Assembly: GCA_964615375.1 (NCBI GenBank) | Contig: CAZTOW010000003.1 | Location: forward strand, 248,001-312,000 | Direction: 5' to 3' | DNA length: 64,000 nt | Source: CAZKWG01 sp964615375 | GTDB taxonomy: Bacteria > Myxococcota_A > UBA796 > CAZKWG01 | Shown here: one piece after another, positions 21,925 to 30,061 of the stretch | Numbering within the stretch: position 1 is the first letter of the stretch | Layout: every line of letters starts with the position of its first letter | Notes under the pieces: generated by a model | The model's input: the letters and a program-made list of their open reading frames with translations, nothing else | What the model was told of the DNA's origin: nothing | Databases searched by the model: none | Position numbers and translations under genes: made by a program

Positions 21925-23597
21925 CTGGCCCCCAGGACGGTCACGGTGCCCGCGGTGCCGTCGACCCGGACCCGCGCGCCATCGGGCAGGACTCGGGTCG
22001 CCTGCCGACAGCCGACCACCCCAGGGATGCCAAATTCGCGGCTGACGATCGCCGCATGCGACAGCGCTCCGCCTCGATCCGTGACCAGCGCGCCCAGCAG
22101 CGGAAGGACGACGTTGTAGGCCGGCGTGGTCATGCTGGCCACCAGCACGTCGCCGCGCCGCAGCCGGTGGAAATCCTGCGGGCCTTGCACCACCCTGGCC
22201 GTGCCCTCATGCAGCCCGGCGCTGACGGGGAAGCCGCGTACCACCTCGGCGGTGATCGGCGCGGGGCAGTCGTTGAACACCGCCGCCATCACCATGAAGG
22301 TGGCGCGCAGGCCCCGCGCCGTGGCCGCTGGAAAGACCGATGGATCGGGCATCGCGGCGACCTCTCCGAGGGTCTGGGGAGCGTCGTGCGCCCAACGCTG
22401 GCGGGCGCGCGCCCGCGCCTCCAGCTCGTCCGAGCTCGGGCCCTGGCCAGCCAGCAGGGTCGCGAGCTCGGCCTCGGCGGCCTCGCAAGCCAGCGCCGCG
22501 CGAGGCAGCCTGCCCCGCGCCACCAGCCGGGCGCCGATGGCCAGCGCCGCGCGGCGCACCACGCCCGCGGCCCAGTAGTCGGCATAGAGCGTGCGCTCGT
22601 CGCGGAGACCCGCCACGCTTCGGGCCTGAGCCAGCAGGGTGTCGAAGCTCGGGCGCTCCTGCGCCGGGACCGCGTCGCGGATCTCCTGGAGCGCGCGCTC
22701 GTCGGCCTCCGGTACGCGAAGGCGCCCCTCCATCGCGGCAAGCAGGGTGGCGACCAGGAGGAAGGGGTACTCCAGGGCCGTGGGCTGCGCGGGATCATAC
22801 TGCTCGATCACGCGCCAGCCGACCAGCGCGATCCAGGCGCGCGCCGCCGCGCCGATGGGCTCCGGCGCGGCGCAGAGCGCGTTCAGGGTGCCCTCGGCGT
22901 CATCGAGATCCAATGTGGGCGCGGAGGTGGGGGCCTCCCGGAGCGCGGCCACCAGCGCGAGGAGCTCGGCGGAGAGGCCCGAGGAGGCTGGCGCGTGGCC
23001 CGCCACCAGCCGCAACAGCTCGGCTGGCTGCCGCCCCGTCCAGGCGTGGGCGTGCACCAGGAAGTCGCCCATCGGAATCTGGCAGGTGACGGTGAAGCGA
23101 CCATGGACCCAGGCCGCCTGGTGGTAGGCCGCGATCGCCCGCGCCGCGTGGTCCAGCAGCCCCGCGTCGTCCATCTGCTCGAGGGGCTCCTCCAGCAGCG
23201 CGCGGTGTCGGGCGATCAGCCGCGGCCGGTGCTCGGTGAGGAAGCTCTGGGCGTCCGCGCCCCAGGCGGTCGCCGCCGACCAGACCTGCTCCACGCGGGC
23301 GTTGCGCGTGCGAATCGCAGGATGCAAGCGCGAGATCAGCCACAGCACCACGCCCGGCGGTGGCGCGCCGCCCGCCGGCGCCCCCACGACCTTGGGCTGC
23401 GAGTAGAGGAAGCCGTCGACCTCCCGGTACTGGAGGGTCTCCAAGGTCAGCCCCATGGCCTCGAAGCCGGCGGCCAGCCCAGTGGGGAAGGTCTTCGTAT
23501 AGACGTCTCGGGCCAGCGCGCTGGGCGGGTGGGGGAAGTGGGTGGCGTCGATCTCCCAGCCGCCGGGACCGGGTGCCTGGAGCGCGGGTGTGGGCAT
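21921..23597 (-). CDS. PEP-utilizing mobile-domain protein (rifampin-phosphotransferase-like His subunit)
   Basis: A 558-residue protein whose last 90 residues are the swivelling phosphohistidine domain of PEP-utilizing enzymes. The key block is TDRGGALSHAAIVSREFG with His514, then IPGVVG. The central 450 residues are mostly helical and occupy the place of the substrate-binding domain in rifampin phosphotransferase. No ATP-binding domain is fused; it is encoded downstream as a separate gene. The gene begins two bases after the TetR stop, so all four genes are coupled. Phosphorylation of an antibiotic or metabolite is likely, but the acceptor is unknown. A PEP-forming role is less likely given the context. 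Confidence 0.85.
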   Translation of the reverse strand: MPTPALQAPGPGGWEIDATHFPHPPSALARDVYTKTFPTGLAAGFEAMGLTLETLQYREVDGFLYSQPKVVGAPAGGAPPPGVVLWLISRLHPAIRTRNARVEQVWSAATAWGADAQSFLTEHRPRLIARHRALLEEPLEQMDDAGLLDHAARAIAAYHQAAWVHGRFTVTCQIPMGDFLVHAHAWTGRQPAELLRLVAGHAPASSGLSAELLALVAALREAPTSAPTLDLDDAEGTLNALCAAPEPIGAAARAWIALVGWRVIEQYDPAQPTALEYPFLLVATLLAAMEGRLRVPEADERALQEIRDAVPAQERPSFDTLLAQARSVAGLRDERTLYADYWAAGVVRRAALAIGARLVARGRLPRAALACEAAEAELATLLAGQGPSSDELEARARARQRWAHDAPQTLGEVAAMPDPSVFPAATARGLRATFMVMAAVFNDCPAPITAEVVRGFPVSAGLHEGTARVVQGPQDFHRLRRGDVLVASMTTPAYNVVLPLLGALVTDRGGALSHAAIVSREFGIPGVVGCRQATRVLPDGARVRVDGTAGTVTVLGAR

Positions 23598-23599
23598 GG

Positions 23600-24214
23600 T
23601 CAGTCCTGCTTCGTGGGGGGAAGGTGGACCTGCGATGGCGGGCTGCGCAGGGCGGTCTCGAAGAGGGCACGAATCGCCCAGTGCGCCGTCAGCGCCGCCT
23701 CTTCTCCGTCGAGGCCCCAGACCTCGCGGAGGTGGCTCCAGGTGGTCGCAGAGGTGAAGAGCTGCAGCGCCGCCATCACGCGACGGGCATCCTCGGGGCC
23801 CAGGGGCGCCAGCGCCTCGCCGAAGGCTCTCTCGATGGCGCCGCGGCGCCGGTTGCGGCCGTAGGTGCGGCTGGTGGGCGCCGCGAGGTAGGCGCGCATC
23901 ACCCGCTCCTCGCGCTCCATCCCCAGGTAGATCGTTCGGATCAGACCGAACAACCCCTCTGGATCGGTGGGAAGTGCGCGGATGCCGAGGCGCTCGGTGA
24001 TGCGCGCGTCCAGCTCCGCCACGATGGCGTCGGCGTCGGGCAGGTGGCGCGCGACGGTAGGCGCCGAGACCTCGGCCCGTCGGGCGATGGCCCGCTGGGT
24101 CAGCGCGCCGAAGCCGTCCTCGACCAGGATCTCGATGGCGGCGTCGAGCACGCGCTCGCGCGTAGCGTCGGACTGAGCGTCTCGCAGGGGGCTGTGATAG
24201 TCGCGTCGGGACAT
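23600..24214 (-). CDS. TetR-family regulator leading the split phosphotransferase operon
   Basis: A 204-residue TetR regulator. The HTH is ALTQRAIARRAEVSAPTVARHL (about residues 38-60). It is the first gene of a four-gene operon with two-base or overlapping junctions, a strong sign that it controls its own operon. Two near-identical operator-like sites (24218-24250) lie directly upstream, the nearer one only four bases from the ATG. Loss of repression by a ligand, perhaps the substrate of the downstream enzymes, is the simplest model. Confidence 0.9.
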   Translation of the reverse strand: MSRRDYHSPLRDAQSDATRERVLDAAIEILVEDGFGALTQRAIARRAEVSAPTVARHLPDADAIVAELDARITERLGIRALPTDPEGLFGLIRTIYLGMEREERVMRAYLAAPTSRTYGRNRRRGAIERAFGEALAPLGPEDARRVMAALQLFTSATTWSHLREVWGLDGEEAALTAHWAIRALFETALRSPPSQVHLPPTKQD

Positions 24215-24217
24215 GAG

Positions 24218-24250
24218 ATTACATATGTAACTTCATATTACAAATGTCAA
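24218..24250 (-). promoter_or_regulatory. promoter with duplicated TetR operator
   Basis: ATTACATATGTAA (24218-24230) contains the perfect palindrome TTACATATGTAA. A second copy, ATTACAAATGTCAA (24237-24250), lies 19 bases away in the same orientation. Read on the minus strand, TTGACA (24245-24250) is a perfect -35 overlapping the second site. The first site sits 17 bases on, where the -10 would be, and is only four bases from the ATG, so the leader would be very short. Confidence 0.7.
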
Positions 24251-24262
24251 TCCGAATTTTGA

Positions 24263-24571
24263 GCCCGGCAGCCTCCGATCGCTCGGATACCTGGGAAAAC
24301 TTGGAAGATCGTCGCCATCGAGCCGCTGATCTTCCCGCGGCAGCAGGTGCGCGAGCGCAGGAAGCAGACCGCGGCGCGCGGGGAGATGATGTCTGCGTTC
24401 GCCGGCCACCAGAAGCAGAGGGCCAACAAGACCGCGGCCCAGGCTGTCTCGGCCGCCATCCCGGTGCCCATCGGCAACAGCGGGATCCAGGCGGCCCTGG
24501 AGCGGCAGACGCGCGGCCAGCTCCTCCCGACGGACAGAGACGCGTTCGCGGAGATGGTCCCGATGCGGTGA
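24263..24571 (+). other. open frame of uncertain status
   Basis: An open frame without ATG; GTG at 24347 would give 74 residues rich in Arg, Gln and Ala. No ribosome site or known motif is visible. It could be a decayed gene end or chance. It begins just beyond the TetR promoter. Confidence 0.2.
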
Positions 24572-24579
24572 GCGGCGCG

Positions 24580-25356
24580 CTAACGCGCCTCACCCCGCAC
24601 CCGCGCCACCACCCGCTCCAGCGCCCGCAGCCCGTCCACCAGCCTCGGCCCCGGTCGCCCCAGGTAGCTCTCGTGGACCGGGAAGACGTGCCCCTCTCGC
24701 ACCGCGCGGACCTCCTGCCAGCCGGGGCGGCGGGTGACGACCTCGGTGCGGTAGTGGCTCTCGGGGACGCCGCACCAGGAGATGACGACGGCGTCGGGGT
24801 TCAGGGCCACGACCTCCTCGTCGGTGAGCGGGGCGCTCTGGGCGTCTCGCGCGCCGAGGGCGTTGCGGGCGCCGGCGGCGCGCAGGAGATCGTCCACCCA
24901 GCTCTGGCGGCAGGCGGCGATGACGGGCTTCGGCCACCACTCCACCAGCACGCGGGGGGCGTCCTCGGGCACGGGGCGGGGGGCGAGGGCGGCCTCCAGC
25001 TCGGCGGCCAGGGCCTCGCCGCGCTCGGGCACGCCCAGCACCCGCCCGACGAGGCGCACGTCCTTCGCCACGTCCGCCGCGGAGCTCGGCGCCAGCACCA
25101 GCATGGGGATCTTGCGCTCGGCGAGGCGCGCGACGACGCGCTCGTGGCCGGGCACGGTCAGCGAGGTGAGCACGAGATCGGGCCGCAGGGCCAGCACGCG
25201 ATCGACGTCCACGTCCAGATCCTTGCCCACCCGAGGCAGCCCCGACACGACCTCGGCGGGGTGGTCGGAGTGATCGTCCACGCCCACCAGCAGGTCCGCG
25301 CAGCCCAGCGCGCAGACGATCTCGGTGTTGGAGCAGGTGTGGCTGACGACGCGCAT
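24580..25356 (-). CDS. BtuF-like cobalamin/metal-binding protein without signal peptide
   Basis: A 258-residue protein of the helical-backbone substrate-binding fold used by BtuF and siderophore-binding proteins. It starts directly with MRVVSHTCSNTEIVCALG, matching the family's P-S-x-T-E-x-x-x-A-L-G motif, then VGVDDHSDHP, LRPDLVL and a C-terminal GRPGPRLVDGLRALE. Family members are normally exported, but no signal peptide or lipobox is visible from ATG 25356. A longer frame to 25515 adds no credible signal. No ABC permease is adjacent. It may be a cytoplasmic corrinoid-binding version, which is inference. Confidence 0.8.
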   Translation of the reverse strand: MRVVSHTCSNTEIVCALGCADLLVGVDDHSDHPAEVVSGLPRVGKDLDVDVDRVLALRPDLVLTSLTVPGHERVVARLAERKIPMLVLAPSSAADVAKDVRLVGRVLGVPERGEALAAELEAALAPRPVPEDAPRVLVEWWPKPVIAACRQSWVDDLLRAAGARNALGARDAQSAPLTDEEVVALNPDAVVISWCGVPESHYRTEVVTRRPGWQEVRAVREGHVFPVHESYLGRPGPRLVDGLRALERVVARVRGEAR

Positions 25357-25432
25357 GGGGGGCCTCGGGGTGACGCGGGGGCCCGGACGGCATAACGCCT
25401 GCCAGAGGTGAGTCCATGACCGGGAGCGCGCC

Positions 25433-26200
25433 ATGATGAAGGTGCTGAAGATACTAGGATTACTAGTGCTGGTGGTCGTGGTCGGCGCCTTCGCCGTGGT
25501 GGCGAAGGTCTTCATCGGGATGCGCCCGCTGGAGGACGGCCTCGAGCTGCGGCCCGGGGTCCGGCTGGTGCAGGACGGCTACGTCTCCAGCTACATGGTC
25601 GACGTAGGTGAGGGGCAGGTGGCGCTGGTGGACTGCGGGAACCCGGGCGAGGAGAGCCCGGTGCTGAAGGCCCTGGCGGCGCGCGGGCTCGGGCCGGAGG
25701 CGGTGCAGGCCGTCTTCCTCACCCATGGGCACCGCGATCACGCCGGCGGCTGCACGAACTTCCCGAACGCGAGGGTGTACGCGCACAAGGCGGACGTGCC
25801 CCTGCTGGAGGGCAAGGTGGGCTCGCACGGGCCGCTCACGCAGCTCTTCCCCGCCGCCGACTCCGGGGTGCGCGTGTCGGGGGCGGTGGAGGACGGCGCC
25901 GCGATCTCCGTGGGCGAGGTGGAGTTCCGGGCCTACGGCGTGCCCGGCCACACCCCGGGGAGCACCGCCTGGCTGGCCCGCGACGTGCTCTTCTTCGGCG
26001 ACGCGGCCAACGCGGACAAGGCCGGGGCGCTGACCTCGGCCGCCTGGCCCTTCAGCGACGACGTGGCCCAGAGCGACGCCTCCGTGGCCGCCCTGGCCGG
26101 TCGGCTGGGAGAGGACGAGGTGCAGCGCATGGCCTTCGGCCACGCGGGCCCGGTCTCGGGCATCGGGCCGCTGAGGGCCTTCGCCCACGCGGCGCGCTAG
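25433..26200 (+). CDS. membrane-anchored MBL-fold metallohydrolase
   Basis: A 255-residue metallo-beta-lactamase-fold hydrolase. The metal-binding motif HGHRDHAGG, the later PGHTPGS (third His) and FFGDAA (bridging Asp) are all present, so it should bind two metals. A strongly hydrophobic N-terminal helix (residues 5-28) anchors it, probably facing the periplasm. GGGAG precedes the ATG pair at 25433. The closest functional groups are glyoxalase II-like and lactonase-like hydrolases; the substrate is not deducible. It is divergent from the BtuF-like gene with a 76-base spacer. Confidence 0.88.
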   Translation: MMKVLKILGLLVLVVVVGAFAVVAKVFIGMRPLEDGLELRPGVRLVQDGYVSSYMVDVGEGQVALVDCGNPGEESPVLKALAARGLGPEAVQAVFLTHGHRDHAGGCTNFPNARVYAHKADVPLLEGKVGSHGPLTQLFPAADSGVRVSGAVEDGAAISVGEVEFRAYGVPGHTPGSTAWLARDVLFFGDAANADKAGALTSAAWPFSDDVAQSDASVAALAGRLGEDEVQRMAFGHAGPVSGIGPLRAFAHAAR

Positions 26201-26249
26201 CTTGCCGAGGGCCGTTCGGGGTCTACCCTCTCCGACCCGGAGGTCGTCC

Positions 26250-26924
26250 ATGTCGCACCCGTCCTACGCCGTCGTCTACTTCCCCATCCACGGCCGCGCC
26301 GAGCCGATCCGCCTGCTGCTGGCCTCGCTCGGACTCACCTGGACGGAGCGCCCGGTCACCCGCGACACCTGGCTGAGCGTCAAGGCCACGCTGCCGCTGG
26401 GTCAGGCCCCCGTGCTCGTGGAGATCGCCGAGGACGGCGCCGAGACGCTGGTCCCGCAGAGCCAGGCCATCCTCCGCCACCTCGCCCGTCGCCACGGCGC
26501 TTACGGGCGGGACGAGGCCGAGATGCTCCAGGCCGACGTGGTCGCCGAGACGGTCCACGACGCCCGCGCCGTGCTCGCGCCCCTGGTCGCCCCCGGCGCG
26601 CGCGGCAAGGATCCGGCGGCGCTCAAGGCCGCCATCGACGAGAAGCTGCCCGGCACCCTCGCCCGCCTGGAGGCCCTCTACGGCCGCGCGCCCCAGAGCC
26701 AGCTCTTCGTCGAGGATCGCCCCACCTGGGCCGACTGCCTCGCCTTCGACCTCCTGGACACGCTCGACCTCGTCTGGCCGCCCGCCCTCGCCCCCTTCGA
26801 GGGCCTGCGCGCCTTCCTGGCCGCGATGCGCGCCCTCCCCGAGATCTCGGCCTACGTGGCGAAGCGCCCGCCGTCCGAGCTCGCGCCGTTGCGCGGGGTG
26901 CTGGAGTCGGGGCAGGCGCTGTAG
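26250..26924 (+). CDS. glutathione S-transferase-like protein
   Basis: A 224-residue GST-fold protein. The N-terminal thioredoxin-like domain reads YAVVYFPIHGRAEPIRLLLA; the R-A-E-x-I-R block and catalytic Tyr position match sigma/alpha-class GSTs. PQSQAILRHLAR is the glutathione-contacting segment, and the C-terminal helical domain contains WADCLAFDLLD. ATG 26250 is chosen because GGAGG is upstream; a longer frame from 26202 has no ribosome site. It probably conjugates glutathione or acts as a stress reductase. It follows the MBL gene by 49 bases and may be co-transcribed. Confidence 0.88.
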   Translation: MSHPSYAVVYFPIHGRAEPIRLLLASLGLTWTERPVTRDTWLSVKATLPLGQAPVLVEIAEDGAETLVPQSQAILRHLARRHGAYGRDEAEMLQADVVAETVHDARAVLAPLVAPGARGKDPAALKAAIDEKLPGTLARLEALYGRAPQSQLFVEDRPTWADCLAFDLLDTLDLVWPPALAPFEGLRAFLAAMRALPEISAYVAKRPPSELAPLRGVLESGQAL

Positions 26925-26949
26925 GGGAGCTTACCGCCTCGCCTCCAGC

Positions 26950-27432
26950 TCAGCGCGCGGCCTCGGTCGTGATCTCGTGCTTCAGCTTGGAGAGCTCGCG
27001 GCCCATCTGGTCGCGTATCTCTTGCGGGTAGAGCCGGATCGGGAGCGAGACCGAGGGGCCGTGGCGCCAGCGTTGGCCGGGGCGCCGCCAGTCGATCTGG
27101 AAGTGCGCGGTCTCCTCACGAAAGAGGCGAAGGACGGCGAAATTGAAGAAGACCCGCAGGGTGCGCGTCTCCTCGTCGACCTGAGCCTCGGTCGTCACGA
27201 TGACCTGGGAGCCCGCCTCGCTGGAGCGCACGAACCGGAACTCGACCACGCCGAGATCCTGATCGTCGTCCCCTTCGCGGGTGAAGCGCGCGGCGAACCC
27301 GAATCCCGGGAGCGTAGACGGGAGAGACCACGCCTGCACGAGATCCAGACAGTTGACCAGCGTGAGTCCGCCCGTTTGAACGTCCTCGATGACGCGCTCA
27401 CACAGGACGAGCCAGTCGCATCGGAGCGCCAT
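26950..27432 (-). CDS. DUF6941-like protein, third gene of the HigBA cassette
   Basis: A 160-residue soluble protein of unknown function. It opens ALRCDWLVLCERVIEDVQTG and continues as an all-beta sandwich-like sequence with FRFVR and FFNFAVLRLF. It resembles the small family annotated DUF6941; that recognition is from memory of pattern, so moderate. ATG 27432 lies two bases after the HigA stop, so it is co-translated with the toxin-antitoxin pair. Linkage suggests a helper or modulator, or a cargo gene. No membrane segment or catalytic motif is visible. Confidence 0.65.
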   Translation of the reverse strand: MALRCDWLVLCERVIEDVQTGGLTLVNCLDLVQAWSLPSTLPGFGFAARFTREGDDDQDLGVVEFRFVRSSEAGSQVIVTTEAQVDEETRTLRVFFNFAVLRLFREETAHFQIDWRRPGQRWRHGPSVSLPIRLYPQEIRDQMGRELSKLKHEITTEAAR

Positions 27433-27434
27433 GA

Positions 27435-28037
27435 TCAAGCCGCCAGCTTCGAGTGGGCTGAGAGGATCGGCCCGGATCGGAAGCACAGGACCTCGTTGGA
27501 CTCCGGGGTTTGGACGGGCTCAGGCCTGCGCCTGGGGGGCTTCGCGCCGCTGAGCCCGCGCTCCAGCGCCTGAAGGACCAGCGTCTCGAGGTCGCGCGAG
27601 CTCGCCCCCACCTGCTCGCGCAGGCGCGCGACGATGGCGCCTGGGAGCGTGACGGTGACCCCATCGTCCTGCGCCGGGAGGCCATCGCCCACCAGGAGGC
27701 CCGAGGGGATGCCCAGCGCGAAGGACAGGGCCTTGACCATCGCCAGCGTCAGCCCACGCTTGCGGTTGAGGATCTCCGAGATCCTGCCGCTCGACCAGCC
27801 GAGCTGACGCGCGAGCTGGTTCTGCGTGATCTGAAGCTCGCTCATCTTGAAGCGGATGACCTCGACGGGGTCACCCGCAGGGATCGCGTGATGTTTGGAC
27901 TCGTAGGCCTCGATGAGGGTGAGGAGGACGTCGAGCTCATCGCCCTCTGGGCTGCCAGGAGGGGCCCCCCAGAGGGTCTCGACGCGGGAGAGGGCGGCGT
28001 CCAGGTCCGCCGGGTTGCGGATGGGACGGATGGACAT
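27435..28037 (-). CDS. higA: HigA-family antitoxin with C-terminal extension
   Basis: A 200-residue antitoxin and autorepressor. The N-terminal HigA block is IRNPADLDAALSRVETLW, then EGDELDVLLTLIEAYE. The XRE helix-turn-helix reads ITQNQLARQLGWSSGRISEIL (about residues 74-94). Normal HigA proteins end soon after the HTH, at about 130 residues. Here another 70 residues follow with VTVTLPGAIVARLREQ, which looks like a ribbon-helix-helix or dimerisation segment. It is 18 bases downstream of higB, in the reversed toxin-first order typical of hig loci. Confidence 0.9.
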   Translation of the reverse strand: MSIRPIRNPADLDAALSRVETLWGAPPGSPEGDELDVLLTLIEAYESKHHAIPAGDPVEVIRFKMSELQITQNQLARQLGWSSGRISEILNRKRGLTLAMVKALSFALGIPSGLLVGDGLPAQDDGVTVTLPGAIVARLREQVGASSRDLETLVLQALERGLSGAKPPRRRPEPVQTPESNEVLCFRSGPILSAHSKLAA

Positions 28038-28055
28038 GATGGTCCCCGATCGGCT

Positions 28056-28361
28056 TTAGTAGCGTGATACGGTCTTCGGGTCGATCTCGTCGTATTCCTC
28101 ATGGGTCCCGATGAACTTGATGAACACGACCTGGCGGTTGAAGTCGATATCGGCGATCAGTCTGTACTCGTTGTGATGGATGTTGAAGACGACGCGGGAG
28201 CTGGTGACGGGGGAGGGCCTCCCGAGCGAGGTTCGACGAAGCTCGTCCATGGAGGTCCAGGAGGCGGCCTCGACCAGGGTGAGCCAGGTCTCCAGAGCGC
28301 TGCGCGCGGGCAGTTGCTCGCGCCAGTAGCTCTCCAGGGTCCTCTTCGCGATGACACGCAT
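28056..28361 (-). CDS. higB: HigB-family toxin (RelE-like mRNA interferase)
   Basis: A 101-residue toxin of the HigB family that cleaves mRNA on the ribosome. It shows MRVIAKRTLESYW at the start, RVVFNIHHNEYRLIADIDF in the middle, and VFIKFIGTHEEYDEID at the end, all family signatures. Length is typical. It is first in the operon, before higA. A sigma70-like promoter with an inverted-repeat operator sits directly upstream, fitting HigA autorepression. Nothing suggests inactivation. Confidence 0.92.
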   Translation of the reverse strand: MRVIAKRTLESYWREQLPARSALETWLTLVEAASWTSMDELRRTSLGRPSPVTSSRVVFNIHHNEYRLIADIDFNRQVVFIKFIGTHEEYDEIDPKTVSRY

Positions 28362-28385
28362 GACGACTCGAGGGGCATGATGACC

Positions 28386-28431
28386 GCTCCCGTCATGGGA
28401 GCATGATACCGCCCCTAACCTCTGGCGTCAA
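28386..28431 (-). promoter_or_regulatory. hig promoter and operator
   Basis: On the minus strand TTGACG (28426-28431) and TATCAT (28403-28408) are exactly 17 bases apart, a near-consensus sigma70 promoter. The perfect inverted repeat GCTCCC-GTCAT-GGGAGC (28386-28402) covers the expected transcription start, so a bound HigA complex would block initiation. It is 24 bases before the higB ATG. Confidence 0.75.
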
Positions 28432-28520
28432 CGCGCGCAACGACGACATGCGGGTGCGCTGAGCTCGGGGCAGGCCAAACCCGGAGCCCAGATGGGCAGG
28501 TGGAAGCAGGAGTGTCGCGC

Positions 28521-29945
28521 TTAGCGCCCCGCCTCGGAGAGCGTGTACAGGTCCTCCACCCAGCGGCCCCGGCCCAGCGCGTAGCCGAGCTCGGTCTCCA
28601 TCCGCCAGACCACGTCGCCCTCGGCGCTGATCTCCTGCATGCGGCCGAGCGTGGTCCAGGTGGTGAGCCAGGTCTCGGTCAGCTTCTCGGCGTCGCCGAA
28701 GAAGGGGTTGAAGAGGTTGTCGGGGTCGGACCAGGTCCAGACCAGCTCCAGGGTGCCGGCCTCCTCGTCGTAGGCGTACTCAGACACGCGGCTCTCCTCG
28801 GGCTCGCGGTGGTCGCCGTTGTCGAAGACCATGAAGCCGCCGTCCCACATGTGCGACATGTGGGCGTGCGACCACATGTCCTCGGGGTTCGCCGTCATGA
28901 CGTCGGCGTGGTCGCCCCCGATCTGCGTGAGGATGTCGCCCGTCTGACGGTCGATGATCATGAGGGCGTCGAGGTTGCGGTTCATCACGGCGTAGCGGTC
29001 GTTGTCCGCGTCGTACATCAGCGAGTTGGCGTGGCTGAAGTCCAGCGCGCCGGTGTCGAAGACCTCCAGGTAGAAGTGGGGGCAGTGGGCGTAGGCCTCC
29101 TCCCGGTTCAGCAGGGCGAAGCGGTTGTCGGGCATGTCCGACTCGGTGCCGCCCTCGGCGAGCTCCAGGATGTCGTCGCTGGCGACGCGCACCCGCTCCC
29201 CGTCCATGTCCACCTCGCGGAACTCGTAGGAGAGCCAGGCGACGGTGTCGTCGGGGAGCCGGACGGCGTCGTGGTGCCCCAGCACGGTGCGGGTGAAGGT
29301 CTGGCTGCTGCCGTCCAGGGCCACGTTCATCACGCCCGCCACGTCCGACTGCCCGAGATCGTCCACCTGAAGCCAGTAGACGCTGCGCGCCTCGAGGTCC
29401 AGGCGCCCGCCGTAGGCCGCGACCCCCTGGTCCACCGGCCAGGTCCAGACGTAGTCGCCGTCGCGATCGATGAAGGTGACCCAGGTGCCCGAGGTGCTGA
29501 TGACCGTGGTGAGCACCAGCCCGCCCGGCTCGACGCGGTCCGGGTCGTAGTCCGAGATGGTCAGCGTGGGCAGGCCCTCGGGCGGCGGCTCCACGGCCAC
29601 GGTGACCGGCGCGCTCTCGCTCAGGGCGCCCTGCTCGTCCACGTTGACGGCGCGAAGATCGTAGGTCTGCCCGGCCTTCAGGCCGAAGACCGTCACGCTG
29701 TGCTCGGTCGTGGGGCCCGCCTCGGTGGGCGTGCTCTGCTCCTCGCCGCCCTCCAGGCCGTAGACCACGTAGCCGACCGTGGGCGCCTCGGTGGTCCAGC
29801 TGAGCGTGAGCACCGTGGGGACCAGCTCATGGACCGTGACGTCGGGGGTGAGGGTGCCCGCGCCCTCGTCGTCCACCCGAACGGGCGAGCAGGCGATCGC
29901 GAGGAGGGGGATGGACAGCCAGAGGGGAGTTCGAAGGCTTCTCAT
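28521..29945 (-). CDS. arylsulfotransferase-like lipoprotein
   Basis: A 474-residue exported protein with lipobox LAIAC. After a fibronectin-III-like segment (about residues 35-125) comes a six-bladed beta-propeller of the ASST type, with repeated blocks such as HHDAVRLPDDTVAWL, FSHANSLMYDADNDRYAVM and WSHAHMSHMWDGGFMVFDNG. ASST enzymes move sulfuryl groups between aryl compounds through an active-site histidine. Several His residues are present, but I cannot assign the catalytic one. A distant paralogue lies at 56400-57782. Start ATG 29945 is chosen because it gives the signal peptide. Enzyme activity is uncertain. Confidence 0.78.
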   Translation of the reverse strand: MRSLRTPLWLSIPLLAIACSPVRVDDEGAGTLTPDVTVHELVPTVLTLSWTTEAPTVGYVVYGLEGGEEQSTPTEAGPTTEHSVTVFGLKAGQTYDLRAVNVDEQGALSESAPVTVAVEPPPEGLPTLTISDYDPDRVEPGGLVLTTVISTSGTWVTFIDRDGDYVWTWPVDQGVAAYGGRLDLEARSVYWLQVDDLGQSDVAGVMNVALDGSSQTFTRTVLGHHDAVRLPDDTVAWLSYEFREVDMDGERVRVASDDILELAEGGTESDMPDNRFALLNREEAYAHCPHFYLEVFDTGALDFSHANSLMYDADNDRYAVMNRNLDALMIIDRQTGDILTQIGGDHADVMTANPEDMWSHAHMSHMWDGGFMVFDNGDHREPEESRVSEYAYDEEAGTLELVWTWSDPDNLFNPFFGDAEKLTETWLTTWTTLGRMQEISAEGDVVWRMETELGYALGRGRWVEDLYTLSEAGR

Positions 29946-30061
29946 GGGTGTTTTCTCTGGCCGTGGGGGGTGGGCTTGCTCGAAGGGGTGAAGGGCGTCG
30001 CCCCCAGCATAGAGGCAGCCGCGCGGACCCGCGCGGTCGAAGCTTCCACCAGACCGTGCCG

